A stretch of DNA of 64,000 nt from Macrosoma leucophasiata. Its lineage: Eukaryota; Arthropoda; Insecta; Lepidoptera; Hedylidae. The notes beneath the pieces were generated by a model. It was given only the letters and a program-made list of their open reading frames with translations. It ran no database searches and had not been told where the DNA came from. Of the stretch, positions 1 to 10,018 are shown one piece after another. The position numbers were made by a program, and so were the translations under genes. The stretch lies in NCBI GenBank assembly GCA_036365455.1, contig JAWQUS010000027.1, forward strand, positions 17,410,501 to 17,474,500. The letters are read 5' to 3'. Position 1 is the first letter of the stretch, and every line of letters begins with the position of its first letter.

Positions 1-155
1 TTTCAGTCGCCACGGAAAAACTTTACTGCTGTATGAAATTCATAAGATATATAAATTTGTCGGACATAAATTGATTTCACTAAATAACTTCTTTATATTC
101 GTACTGTAAGATGGCAGATAGACCGTTATTTGCTGAAATAGAAATGACTTCAAAC

Positions 156-840
156 CTATTAGTAAATAGCACATATAAATAATAGGTAGTATATAATTAC
201 AATTAAATCTTTTTTTTACTTTTCAGATTTGAAGTCGGTTTTTCTTAACGTAGTTATATTATATTTATTTACTACTTTTTAGTTTATTGCTGCATTGCCA
301 ATTAGATTAATGTTCACATCTGTTAAATTTGTCAAATCTGACTCTTTTAACTTCGTGACAATTAGATACCTAATTTAAATTGTTTAGGTGTGTCGATACA
401 AAATTATTACACGGCTATACGAAATCAATGAAATAAATTTATCCACGAAGGAGTAAATAAGCTGTGTTGTGTCGTCGATGAGTAAATGTGTCAGTGTCAC
501 TTGTTGTCATCTTGTTGTCATGCGCATAAGGACTATCTAGGACGTCAGTGGATTCAACGCACTGTATGACAACTCGCCGTCTATTCTTATTCCTTTAGTC
601 TGAGGTGAAAGTAAGTGAAAAAATGCTCAATAAATTAAAAACTGATGGAATAAAGACTATCTGAATCAAATTTTTATGGGACCAATTCGAAACTATTCCG
701 CATAAAACAAAAAAAGAATTACGTAAATCGGTCCAGAAATCTCGGCGAAATTCACGTACATACCTAGTACATAAAAAAATAACCTTCTCGTTTTTTGAAC
801 TCAGTTAAAAAAGGAAGCACTTGTGTTCACGGTCCTTATT
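156..840 (+). mobile_element. Family G repeat, left copy (inverted partner at right edge)
   Basis: An AT-rich arm (about 156-242) ends in GAAGTCGGTTTTTCTTAACG and is followed by about 600 bp running to ACTCAGTTAAAAA near 840. The reverse complement of the whole block recurs at about 62970-63690, including landmarks such as GTCGTCGATGAGTAAAT, GACGTCAGTGGATTCAACGC and GGGACCAATTCGAAACTATT. It holds no long reading frame and no recognisable transposase. The AACCGACTTC end with a GAGAAGGTTCTCAATTCG-type segment is common among lepidopteran dispersed repeats (established knowledge). The transposon class is unresolved. Confidence 0.75.
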
Positions 841-3505
841 CTTTGACCAATTTTATCTTGTGACAAAATGTATACTGAACATTATAATGATATAATAATC
901 AATTTGAACAAAGGTTCTTTGTCTTTCTCTGAGTCAGCTGATTCCAATATGTTAATGTTTAGGAAGAAAAAAAAATAGTCTTCGGTAGCTTATTGTTAAA
1001 GCGGCTGGACTGGTTACTCTTAGGTGGCAGGCTCGATCTCTGAAAAAAATATTTACATTCTTCTTTAATTTCTAAAGCCACTCGCATGCGTGTTATTGCA
1101 AAAAATAAAATAATTGACAAGAAAAAAAAATTGCAAGATCAACTCATTTAACTAATCTTGTTTTACAGACCTATCTCGCTTATATTATAGTTAATCTTAT
1201 CTCTAGTTTGATGTAGTTGTTGATAGGCCACGGTATTACTTATCATAAATATAAACTGTTTGCTTATTGTTGGCTACTTCATGACATAAAAAAGTATAAA
1301 CTTTGAAAGATATATTTTGCAACAACTGGATAAATAATAATGTTTCTCTTTATAACAGAGGTTTTGTGTCAGCGTTATTGTAGATCTGAGGCATGCAAAT
1401 GGGCTTGACTTATGTTAACGTTACGTAGGAGGTAATGTGCTTTAACAATCTTTTGAGTTCGTTCACTTAAACTCCTACGTTGGATTCTCGTTGAGATCGT
1501 TTTTAATGAAGACTGAACTTTTAATTTGTATTTATCAAAATATTTTGACCATGCGACATCGCATTACAGCACAATATTTATTGTAATGAAAATATTGCCA
1601 CGATAAAATATTATGTCTGTGTGCTGTCGTTTCAAAGTATAAAAATATCTGTTCTATGGTTCTGTTGTACCTTAAACTACAAAAATGAGTCTGATTAAAA
1701 ATAAAAGGCCGATAGACTGAAGGCACTGAAGAATAATTAGGTAAGACATTTTTGAGCAGACTAGCGTTTTTGTCAGAGTTTTGCTTGTCGTAAACATAGA
1801 GCAACACCGGAGTAGCCATATGCAGGATTTCCCCTCTGTTTCAAAGTACAAGACCAAATGGGATATACCTGTCGCCTAGATGTTCAAATGTGTGCGTGAA
1901 ATTGTTTCTGTATTTTGTTAAAGTCAAGGTGTGAATCTCATAGTAATAGACAATTTTTGTATTGAGCGTGTGTGTCGCACGCATTTCCCCCTGCAAAAAA
2001 TGACAGACTATTTTGCATCGATAATACACGCTATGGCTACTCCCCTCCGGTCCGCCGCGACCGGTGGGCCGCGTTGCTCTATGGTCGTAAAATATAGGTA
2101 AAATTAATAAACATTCATGTATGTATAAAAATACTGCTAAAGACAAGAGACGCCATTTTAAAATTCAAAATAACATATCTAACCAATCGCTTACAGCCTT
2201 TATTGTGAAGATAATATAATTTGTTGTTGTCGTAGGAGGTCGAGGTTAATAAGATATTTATAGTCGGCAGTGATATTTGTGACATCAGTCCGTATTTTTT
2301 AAGATTTTAATTTAGGATAATTAAGCTTTAATTTACATTCATTAAAATAACTGGACCTTTAATATACCTATCAAATCAATTTGTATTTATGCGAATGATG
2401 TACATTTATATTTACCGGTTTTCTTTTTAAAAGAAGCTTCTTAATTATTCGAAGGAATCCCACGTCTTTGATATTTTGTAATATTAGCATAATTAATACA
2501 GAAATGACCTACTCCTGATATCAAAGTCGCACAAAACATACAATTGAAGTAAATTAGGCGTGACTGTGAATATTAACATTTTGACCTTCCATTGTCTTCT
2601 CTGTTCTATTATCTTGGCCGTTGCTGTAATTTACAGATTTGTTTTAAACCTCGTCATTATTGGGGTCTTCTGTACGGGTCTCGTGGAAATGTTACAACGG
2701 ATTTCTAGAGTGCTTTTCTCTCAAAGGAAGGAGATTTACTCGCGAGCAACGCCGTTTGAACGATTATATGTCGCACATTTTTATATGTGCTACATGCTGT
2801 TATTATGCTGCTGTGTGCTGTTTGCATATAAGTAATTGGGCAGAAGAGTAACTCTCATACAAAGTAGGTAGTATAAAAAGTGGCACTACGCATAAAAATT
2901 TTGAAAATGTTGACATTTGACAATACCTAGGTTTCGTTATCTGTCAAAATGGAGCTTCTTTTTGTGACTGATTACATTTCTTTTCAATTACTTATTCGTA
3001 GGCTTCATGTGCTACCTTGCTTCCTCGCACTGATATTCACACATAACAATTAGTGAAAGATGAAAAAACCCCTTTTTTACATTCTACTTAATAATTGGAG
3101 GACTTGACGCGCGATACTCGTATTGCCTGGCTGTGCGCCGATATCGACACCAAGACAAGTTCTAAGCCTTGTATTTATGCCCAAACTTCAATCTCCCTTT
3201 AAGCCAAATTAAACCTTGCCAATACCAGCTGTCGAACTGGACATGGTTTATTGTATTTTAATTGATAAAGGGAAAGGGAAAAACTCGGATAAAATTAATT
3301 CGCATTTGGTGAACTGTTTCAGAATAAAGAAACATGTTTATATTCTTGACCATTTTTAAGTTGCTATCTTAATAGGGGGTCATTTTATTCATAATTAACG
3401 ACTTTTACTGCGGAGCTAACGAAGGTGCTCCATGCCATACCTTCATTGCCGAGCGAACAGTTTCACGCGATTTCAGGATTATCAATCTAATAGTAAAAGA
3501 TTTTT
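841..3505. other. Unassigned AT-rich stretch, no gene recognised
   Basis: Apart from the tRNA-like relic at 979-1042, I see nothing assignable. The longest open frame is 101 codons on the minus strand (1841-2146), with no motif I recognise. A compact GC-rich patch at about 2036-2085 contains the near-palindromic CCGCGACCGGTGGGCC. Short A/T runs are frequent. Confidence 0.5.
979..1042 (+). repeat. Decayed tRNA-like head of family C
   Basis: TTCGGTAGCTTATTGTTAAAG and CGGCTGGACTGG, then GGCAGGCTCGATCTCTG, match the order of the A box, anticodon stem and B box in the better-kept family C heads at 7714 and 24095. Both internal promoter boxes carry substitutions and the acceptor stem is gone. This is a relic, not a tRNA gene. 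Confidence 0.5.
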
Positions 3506-3800
3506 TTTAAATATAATTGAAGTGGTAAACAAGCATGCAGTTCACATTAATGTTAAGTGATGACTGCAGCCTATAGACACCCACACAAAGGCCAAGATCA
3601 AATGCAGATGCGTTACCACTCCTGAGACCTAAGGTGTTAGGTATGCCTCTGTGCCGAAAATTACAGGTACGGCCCTGTACTCCACTATTACCACCTGACC
3701 GGAACACGAGAGTGCTGAACACTACCATTTAGCGGCAAGTATATTAGGTAATGCGGTAGTGCCTACGCCCGCGAGCTCCGTCACTGGAGCTCTGCCACCA
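3506..3800 (-). mobile_element. Family A retroposon, near full length
   Basis: Read on the minus strand, it begins TGGTGGCAGAGCTCCAGTGACGG and ends TTTACCACTTCAATTATATTTAAAAAAA. The full order of family landmarks is present (CACTACCGCATTACC, TGTTCAGCACT, CCGGTCAGGTGG, GGCTGCAGTCATCACTTAAC). The A-rich 3' tail and 5' truncation in other copies indicate RNA-mediated insertion. I see no protein. Clear RNA polymerase III boxes are lacking, so I call it a retroposon rather than a tRNA-derived SINE. Confidence 0.8.
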
Positions 3801-4317
3801 GAATAAATAAGATTTTCATTATGATGATTAAAATGATGTCTTAAAACTTGGTTAGTGAGTTAGGAATGGCCATGTTTAACTAGATAAATGATAAGGTGTT
3901 AGCGAATAACGAGAAGAAATAAAATTATACATAGATTAAAAAAACTTTGATATACACAACAAAGCTTTAAGCAATTTCCAAACGAACTTAGTTATTAAAA
4001 TATGAAACAGTGTTGTGACTACAACTTATCAAACAACAAAGGAAACTACAAAATATAAACCTTACAAAGGTTTACAAAATAAGCAAGCGTCGAGTTCAAT
4101 TTTATATCGCGAAGAGGGTTTCAAAGGGCGCGTTAGATAGGTGAGCTATCTTGAATTTGCACCAGTATCAAATAAACAGAGCAATAAATGCTTTATAGCT
4201 TTCCTGGAAACTTAGGATGTTTTCACATAAGGTGGCTACGCGATGTTATTCAGCATTTATGACCTAAGTCCTAGTTGTTTGCTGTTTGCAAAAGTGCAAA
4301 ATTTTTTTTGGAGAGAT

Positions 4318-4480
4318 AATTCTATTGCCGGACCTAAAAACTTTTCCCAGGATTACAATTAGAATGTTGTACGATGGCGGGTAGTGTGTACTTACCCAAT
4401 AGAAATTTACTCTTGTGAATCTGCAGGATGGAGTTTTGGCGGGAACCTTGAAGGATGCGTGTGGTGCTCTTATTTTATTT
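4318..4480. repeat. Tandem duplication, unit 1 (163 bp)
   Basis: This unit and 4501-4663 differ at only a few positions (for example T4321 against C4504). They run from AAT(T/C)CTATTGCCGGACC to GTGCTCTTATTTTATTT, 183 bp apart, with a 20-bp spacer. The high identity marks a young event. The unit is not one of the dispersed families I can recognise in this window. Confidence 0.9.
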
Positions 4481-4500
4481 ACAGACAGATATTTTTATAT

Positions 4501-4663
4501 AATCCTATTGCCGGACCTAAAAACTTTTCCCAGGATTACAATTAGAATGTTGTACGATGGCGGGTAGTGTGTACTTACCCAATTGAAATTTACTCTTGTG
4601 AATCTGCAGGATGGAGTTTTGGCGGGAACCTTGAAGGATGCGTGTGGTGCTCTTATTTTATTT
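4501..4663. repeat. Tandem duplication, unit 2 (163 bp)
   Basis: Second copy of 4318-4480 in the same orientation. It contains GGATGGAGTTTTGGCGGGAA and the same T-rich end. No open frame of note spans either unit. Confidence 0.9.
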
Positions 4664-5044
4664 CATTTTCTTGGTGTATTTTTGAATTATATTAAATGAA
4701 ATTGGTGGCATATTGTTTGATATAGGCTTAATACAGTGCTCGTGTATAGTGAAATAGAATAACAGTGCGAAAACATCTGGTAGCGTAGCCGACGCTTTAC
4801 TCGAATTACTGTGACTGACTGACGGACTGATAAATTGACTGACTCTTACTTTTACGTTGCTTAATACGAATACGAAATATCGTTTAACTTGACACTGGCA
4901 ATATGCATAACAAGCGATGCCATAAATTTAAAAAAAAAACTGCAGGATATTGGCACTCAGTACTTTGTTAAAATGATTTCCCACCCTCAGGTTCATGCTA
5001 AGAAAAGGGGCATCTCCTTCTCCAGTTATTCTGTATCATTTGTG

Positions 5045-5160
5045 TATTGTAACATTTCGCATCCTTCTCTAACTTAAAGAAATCTGTTAAAGTTAAAGCA
5101 GGATGTGAAATGTTACAATAACTTTAACTTTAACAGAAGTTGTGGTGCAACCCAGGCTTA
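5045..5160. repeat. Hairpin-forming relic of a MITE-like repeat
   Basis: Arms 5045-5065 and 5100-5120 are 21 nt each with one mismatch (TATTGTAACATTTC / GAAATGTTACAATA). The downstream end, TGTGGTGCAACCCAGGC followed by TTA, matches the right end of the repeat at 37400-37500, so this is probably a rearranged copy of it. Confidence 0.6.
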
Positions 5161-5237
5161 GTGTTCCTTGTGGGCTACGGAACCCTAACAAAAAAGTGCA
5201 GCATGACCATTCTTGATGAACCCTCGACCCCTTGGTT

Positions 5238-5463
5238 TTTGTTATGTTATGGAAGTGGCAAACAAGCATGCAGTTCACATTGATGTTAAGTCATGACTGC
5301 AGCCTATAGACACCCACACAAAGACCAAGGTCAAAATGCAGATGCGTTGCCACTCCTCAGAGGCCTAAGGTGTTATGCTTCTGTGCCGGAAATTACAGGG
5401 CCGTACATTACCACCGGACCGGAACCCGATAGTGCTGAACACTACTGCGGTGATGCCTACGCT
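5238..5463 (-). mobile_element. Family A retroposon, internally deleted
   Basis: On the minus strand the 3' end (TTTGCCACTTCCATAACATAA) and middle are well conserved. Near the 5' side, the segment between TGCCTACGC and the TGTTCAGCACT region is shortened, and the GAGCTCCAGTGACGG start is missing. Confidence 0.75.
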
Positions 5464-5816
5464 TGGTTGCTTTTAGTCACCTCTTACTACAGGCAGATGA
5501 CGGTGCACCTTGCGTTTATTGGCGACCCCGCTCTTGTTAGCAAAAAGAGACGAACGACTGTCGTAATATAAATTAGTGTCAATTTGTAAGGTCTGATTTA
5601 TACGAGAGAAATCTGGGTTTATTAAATTTCTAGGTTTTATTACATTACATGGTTTTATCGTTGTTATTTTTCCTCTTAAACTAACTAATCTCTCTTTCTT
5701 TTACATGGGATGAACCTGTACATATTTTTTCTTATTTGTGAGGTATTTGTGACATTATGCTATGAGTTGTGGGCCAATGCATTTTTGATCTTATTTTTAT
5801 TATTTTATGATTATAA

Positions 5817-5959
5817 CCCCCTTAGTCATAAACGTACATTGGCTACGTTTTAGCTATAGAATGCTTTGTCTTTGTCAGTTGCATAGTCAAATGAGCAGGA
5901 TAGAAAAAGACAAAGGAGAGATTAGGAACTAATTTAAAATACGTTTATGAATAAGGGGG
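5817..5959. mobile_element. PIF/Harbinger-like MITE with TAA duplication
   Basis: A 143-bp element with ends CCCCCTTAGTCATAAACGTAC and GTTTATGAATAAGGGGG, flanked by TAA at 5814-5816 and 5960-5962. The 3-bp TAA/TTA (TWA) target is the hallmark of PIF/Harbinger transposons (established knowledge). There is no coding capacity, so it would need a transposase in trans. A sister copy lies at 53236-53381. Confidence 0.8.
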
Positions 5960-5962
5960 TAA

Positions 5963-6856
5963 ATCTTTATATTATTAAAATTAAAAACGTCTTTCTTTAC
6001 ACTGTTAATGAGCACAAATCTAAGTTATAGATTAGGCCCCAGGAGTCGAAACGCATTTACGTTGCCCACCCTGGTTTTCGTGTTTGGTTTTTAGGGAATA
6101 TTCACTCACCATCCACATGAACTGTGTAAGGTTTACCACTATATGACCTAAGAAAAAAATATTTTTCTGCATGCAAGTAAAGATAAATTATCATAATATA
6201 TAATCATCTAAATTTATTTAATTTATTTTATTGTCATTCTCTACTTTTAACCAGTGTTGTACCTACATCGTTGATTTCTACACAACCCAATGGTTGACTG
6301 GTAGAAAACGCCTAGTGGCGTTAAGTCCACCATATTTTATGTGCATAAAAGTATAAATAAATAAAGGACAGTGCAAAATTAATTTATAGGAACGTGGCTG
6401 CAGACGAAAGCTAATAAATACGTTCTTTTATTCCACAACAAAAACTGCCAGTGGGCCGGACATCGACGAGACGACACAATGGGCCAAGAAATAAGACAAC
6501 TCTCGCGTTAAATTGAAAGAGATACCGCAATACTTGGTTACGTGTAGCGTTGAGGCAAAATACTGAATAAACATGCTGTCTGTCACAGGCCCGGCTAGGG
6601 ATGTCACGTTAAAGTTATTATAGAAAATACGTACCTATATCAAGAAATAAAGAAAAAAAAACGGCTATGTGCAAGTTGGACTAGCATTTACAGGGTTATA
6701 CCTACAATTGCGATTTCCTATACTACCTTACATACCTTAGAAGCATATTTAGAATTCATTTATTTTCCCTACACCTCCATGTTTGATCACTGATTTACAG
6801 GTGTGCGCCAAATTTAAACTCTAATACATACTCTATTTAAACTCAATCTCAAGGGG
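5963..6856. other. Unassigned stretch with a possible LINE crumb
   Basis: No gene is recognised. At about 6448-6490, one plus frame reads QWAGHRRDDTMGQEIRQL, resembling the QWAGHIARR segment of the family E LINE C-terminus, and soon ends at a stop. The rest is AT-rich and featureless to me. Confidence 0.4.
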
Positions 6857-7024
6857 ATTTGCCCTGTAATTTCCGGCACATAGGCATAACACCTTAGGCT
6901 TCAGGAGTGGTAACGCATCTGCATTTTAACGTTGGTCTTTGTGTGAGTGTCTATAGGCTGCAGTCATCACTTAACATCAATGTGAGCTGCATGCTTGTTT
7001 GCCACTTCCATCACATAAAAAAAA
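6857..7024 (+). mobile_element. Family A retroposon, 5'-truncated
   Basis: Only the 3' half is present, from CCCTGTAATTTCCGGCAC to TTTGCCACTTCCATCACATAAAAAAAAG. Loss of the 5' half with an intact A-tailed 3' end is the usual outcome of incomplete reverse transcription. Confidence 0.85.
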
Positions 7025-7663
7025 GAAGCGCGTTTCACGGTCGCCTCGTGTGCTTAGGTAACAAGGATGCGTTCTACTGCACGTATACGCGCTGTAGTTG
7101 CTCGGATCAAACGCGCGTATACGCGCATCATGCGCGCGCTTGTATAATCTTATGAAACTGTACTTATTTCAAAATTCACTCCCCGCGAGTTACTGCATAA
7201 CAAAAAAATATGTAAATAAAAGATAAAAAAAAAAACAATTTTATTGTGTAATTTATCACAGCCCTATCGTCCGATATACGAAGTCGACATCTCTAATAAA
7301 TGAATAGCCTCAAAGGTAAAGTGATATTTGGGGTGGCATTTAACTTGCATTGCGGCCCGATGGCAGACGGTGAGCTCAAGCTTGTAATTGATATTTGGCA
7401 AGATGTTTATCATGGTAAGTGCTTCCACCTGCACCGTCTCTTTGGGATTTCGATTTAATTTTCAAAGTTTGCAGTGCATTCTGCAGAGTTCAATGCCCAA
7501 TAAGTAAATAGTTGCCAATAGATGTCGGTGTCGACGTCACTAAAAAGCCTCCAGAAATTGCAAAGGAAATTCGGTGACGCGTTGATCACGAAAAGACGTA
7601 GCTTTTAGGGTTATTGAAGAAAGTGATAAATTGAACAATGAAAAATAGGAACTATGAAATATT
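7025..7663. other. Unassigned stretch with a CpG-rich patch
   Basis: About 7028-7145 is rich in CG dinucleotides and alternating purine-pyrimidine steps (ACGCGCGTATACGCGC), unlike its AT-rich surroundings. I see no reading frame or repeat family that explains it. The remainder shows nothing recognisable. Confidence 0.4.
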
Positions 7664-7920
7664 TTTTATTTAAAGAAAAATTGAAAGAAAAATTTGACTT
7701 CAAATCGGGCAGGACTTCAGTAGCTCAATTGGAAGAGCGGCTGGACTAGATTCCCAGTAGGCCGCGAGTTCGAGTCTCGCCTGAAGTCAAATTTTTCTTT
7801 CCATTTTTCTTTAAATAAAATATATTTCACAAGCATGTGTTAATGCGAAATAACATAAAACAATTATTATGGGTAAAAGCGACTTCTTTACGATATTCAA
7901 TAAACTGTTCAATAAAATAT
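7664..7920 (+). mobile_element. Family C element: tRNA-like head between inverted AT-rich tails
   Basis: The tRNA-like head (7714-7787) is followed by the tail AAATTTTTCTTTCCATTTTTC, then a body with ACAAGCATGTGTTAATGCG and TACGATATTCAATAAACTG. An inverted copy of the tail (7664-7702) lies upstream and pairs with 7782-7820 over 39 nt with one mismatch. The body recurs near 23904 and 38075, showing a dispersed family. The inverted tail is either a family feature or a snap-back event. Confidence 0.7.
7714..7787 (+). repeat. tRNA-derived head (pseudo-tRNA), family C
   Basis: It can be folded as a tRNA cloverleaf: acceptor ACTTCAG with CTGAAGT, D arm GCTC..GAGC, T arm GCGAG-TTCGAGT-CTCGC. The A box (TAGCTCAATTGG) and B box (GAGTTCGAGTC) are recognisable. 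Between anticodon-stem halves GCTGG and CCAGT the loop is 9 nt, not 7, so this is a SINE-type head and not a decoding tRNA. Confidence 0.7.
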
Positions 7921-8212
7921 TATTTGGTAATATAATATCAACCAGAAGCTAGTCGAGATAAGTTACATATCTATATATCAGTACAGATTTGAACAATTTT
8001 AACGCGTTTTCTATTCCTAAAAGTCGGTTGGATTAATTTAAAAAATGATTAACATCACAACTTCCTTTAAAGTTTTAAAGTAAGTACCTAGTTTGTCTAA
8101 TCTATTTTTGATATTTTTAACTCTGTGAAGTTTTTTTTCTAAATAAAATGTAAAGTTTTCTCTCACAAAGGACCTTACTTTATTCACCTTCTCAAACATT
8201 AATCCTTATACC

Positions 8213-8390
8213 CCCACTAATATTATAAATGCGAAAATGCGTATGTTTCTCCGTCTGTGTTCGGTTTTCACGCCGATGAGCTACTTTTTCTCGAAAAAAA
8301 AACCCTATTAGATTTAAACAGGTATGACAGTTTGTATTCATTTGTGTTAAAAATAACACGCCGGCGAAATCGCGGGCAAAAGCTAGTAGT
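8213..8390 (-). mobile_element. Family J repeat
   Basis: On the minus strand it starts CTAGCTTTTGCCCGCGATTTC and ends CGCATTTATAATATTAGTG. Both motifs are widespread in lepidopteran dispersed repeats (established knowledge). No coding capacity; class unresolved. Confidence 0.6.
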
Positions 8391-8415
8391 AGGGGAGCTG
8401 GGCCCAAGAGGGGAT

Positions 8416-8905
8416 TTTTGAATTTACTCCAGCGCGTCAGATTAAGCTTTCACCCTGTACCTCCACCAAATCTAAGATTTCCATAAAAGGCCAAACTTTT
8501 AGGGCTTTCGCCACGAGATTGCCTCGCATCCAAATCGTCAGAATTTTGGATGGGAGCTTTGATTGAGTTCACATTACATCCTCTCGAAGTATCTGACATT
8601 CTTGAGTAATTTTTCACTTTCATTTTTGAAAGATTCAAATATTTTTGAAAAGGGCGCTTTATCAACGTCTTGGGTCAACAGCGTGTCAGATATTCTGAGA
8701 TGTAAAATGTGCCCAAACAATACTCCTATCCAAAATTCATACGATTCGGAACATGAGTAAGATCGTAGCAACCTTTTGATTTTTTTAAGGGCTACTCTTT
8801 GGGCGCGGCCCTATATACAAACCTTAGATTTAGTAGAGGTAACCAACAGGGTGCAAGGTATCTCCCATATCTTAATCTGTCGCGCTGAAGTAAATCCATA
8901 AATAG
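8416..8905 (-). mobile_element. Family H terminal-inverted-repeat element with decayed ORF
   Basis: The ends are inverted copies: left ATTTACTCCAGCGCGTCAG, and reverse complement of the right ATTTACTTCAGCGCGACAG, continuing through CACCCTGT and CACCAAATCTAAG / TACTAAATCTAAG. A minus-strand frame at 8574-8771 gives FWIGVLFGHILH and FKNESEKLLKN. A minus-strand frame in the second copy (40222-40605) gives FYIGVFFRYILH and FKNEGEKLLQN. This suggests a once-coding element, but I do not recognise the protein. Confidence 0.6.
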
Positions 8906-9794
8906 CAACCCTTACTATGGTGGACAAATTAAAAAATAAAAGTTCATCCATTATATTACTTTTACTTTAAATAATAAATATGGTAATTGTATTTCTTACC
9001 AATTGATCAAATTTTTTTATGAAAAGTAAACAATGAAAACGAGAAAAGGACGTCAAAGAAAAATTTCACGATAATATAACGGGTTTTACATAATAAATAT
9101 GCGCGATCCTCTCAAAGCCTCGGAAATATATCATTTCTTTAATAAATCGCAGATCTTCTTTCAATTACGCTCGCAAAGAGGCAGTGGCAGTGCTTCAAAG
9201 GAAATAGCTGTATAGTAAATCATTAAAGGAGTCATCTTTTGTTTCAGGTAAAAGTCGAGTTGGTTCGTTCGAGATATTGTATGCTGAGTGCTGAGACTGG
9301 TAATAATTATTTACGGCGTGAGAAGATGTAAGTGCGTGGATAATCTTGCTTTGCTTTATTTCACGGATCGTATATTCTGTTCTTTGTTTTATTACCTATT
9401 TCACGCCAGCTAAATGTTAGGTAATGGGTAAACTAAGGAAATTCAAGGCCAGATATGACTTTGTATTAAATATGCAGAAACTTCTGTTCGACGTTGGAAT
9501 TGTCCTGTTTTAGCTTAATCATCTAAGTATATTCGCACTGATGATGTAAAACCGGTCAGGTGTGAGTCGGAAACGCGCGCACGCGGAATCCGTTCAATTG
9601 AAAAATTTTCGTTTCCTTTGAATCAGACTCCTTTAATATTTCCCTTTAAATCAGACTCCTTTAATATTTCCCTTTTATATGTAGGTAGTAGGTATCTAAG
9701 GTAGTAGTGAGTAGTTCTTTTTGTCGAAATTATACAAAAAGTATTTTTTTGGGAATATTGGTGAAATGTTTATATTTCTCCTATTTTCTAAAAT
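8906..9794. other. Unassigned stretch with a short tandem repeat
   Basis: No gene recognised. At about 9623-9676 a roughly 27-bp unit (AATCAGACTCCTTTAATATT..) occurs twice in direct tandem. Elsewhere the sequence is AT-rich without family matches. Confidence 0.5.
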
Positions 9795-10018
9795 AAAAAC
9801 GTAACGCAACGTAATTTCACGCCTGTAATCCCCGAAGGGGTAGGCAGAGGTAAATGCATGCATTCAAGCATACATGCAAACACCCACGATTACGTTTTTG
9901 GCCCATGTAACAGGTGGCGAGCCGGTTGCCATCTCCGGGCACATTACCAAACTCCAAGGTACTGGGAAACTTCCAGAAAATGGAAAAATCACAATAGAAC
10001 CAGAGATAAAGTATAAAA
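9795..10018 (-). mobile_element. Family B SINE, lacking its tRNA head
   Basis: The plus strand shows the family's 3' portion in reverse: CACGCCTGTAATCCCCGAAG, then GGTGGCGAGCCGGTTGCCAT, then the CCAGAGATAAAG region, after which the tRNA-related part is missing. On the element's own (minus) strand it is therefore 5'-truncated. Confidence 0.75.
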
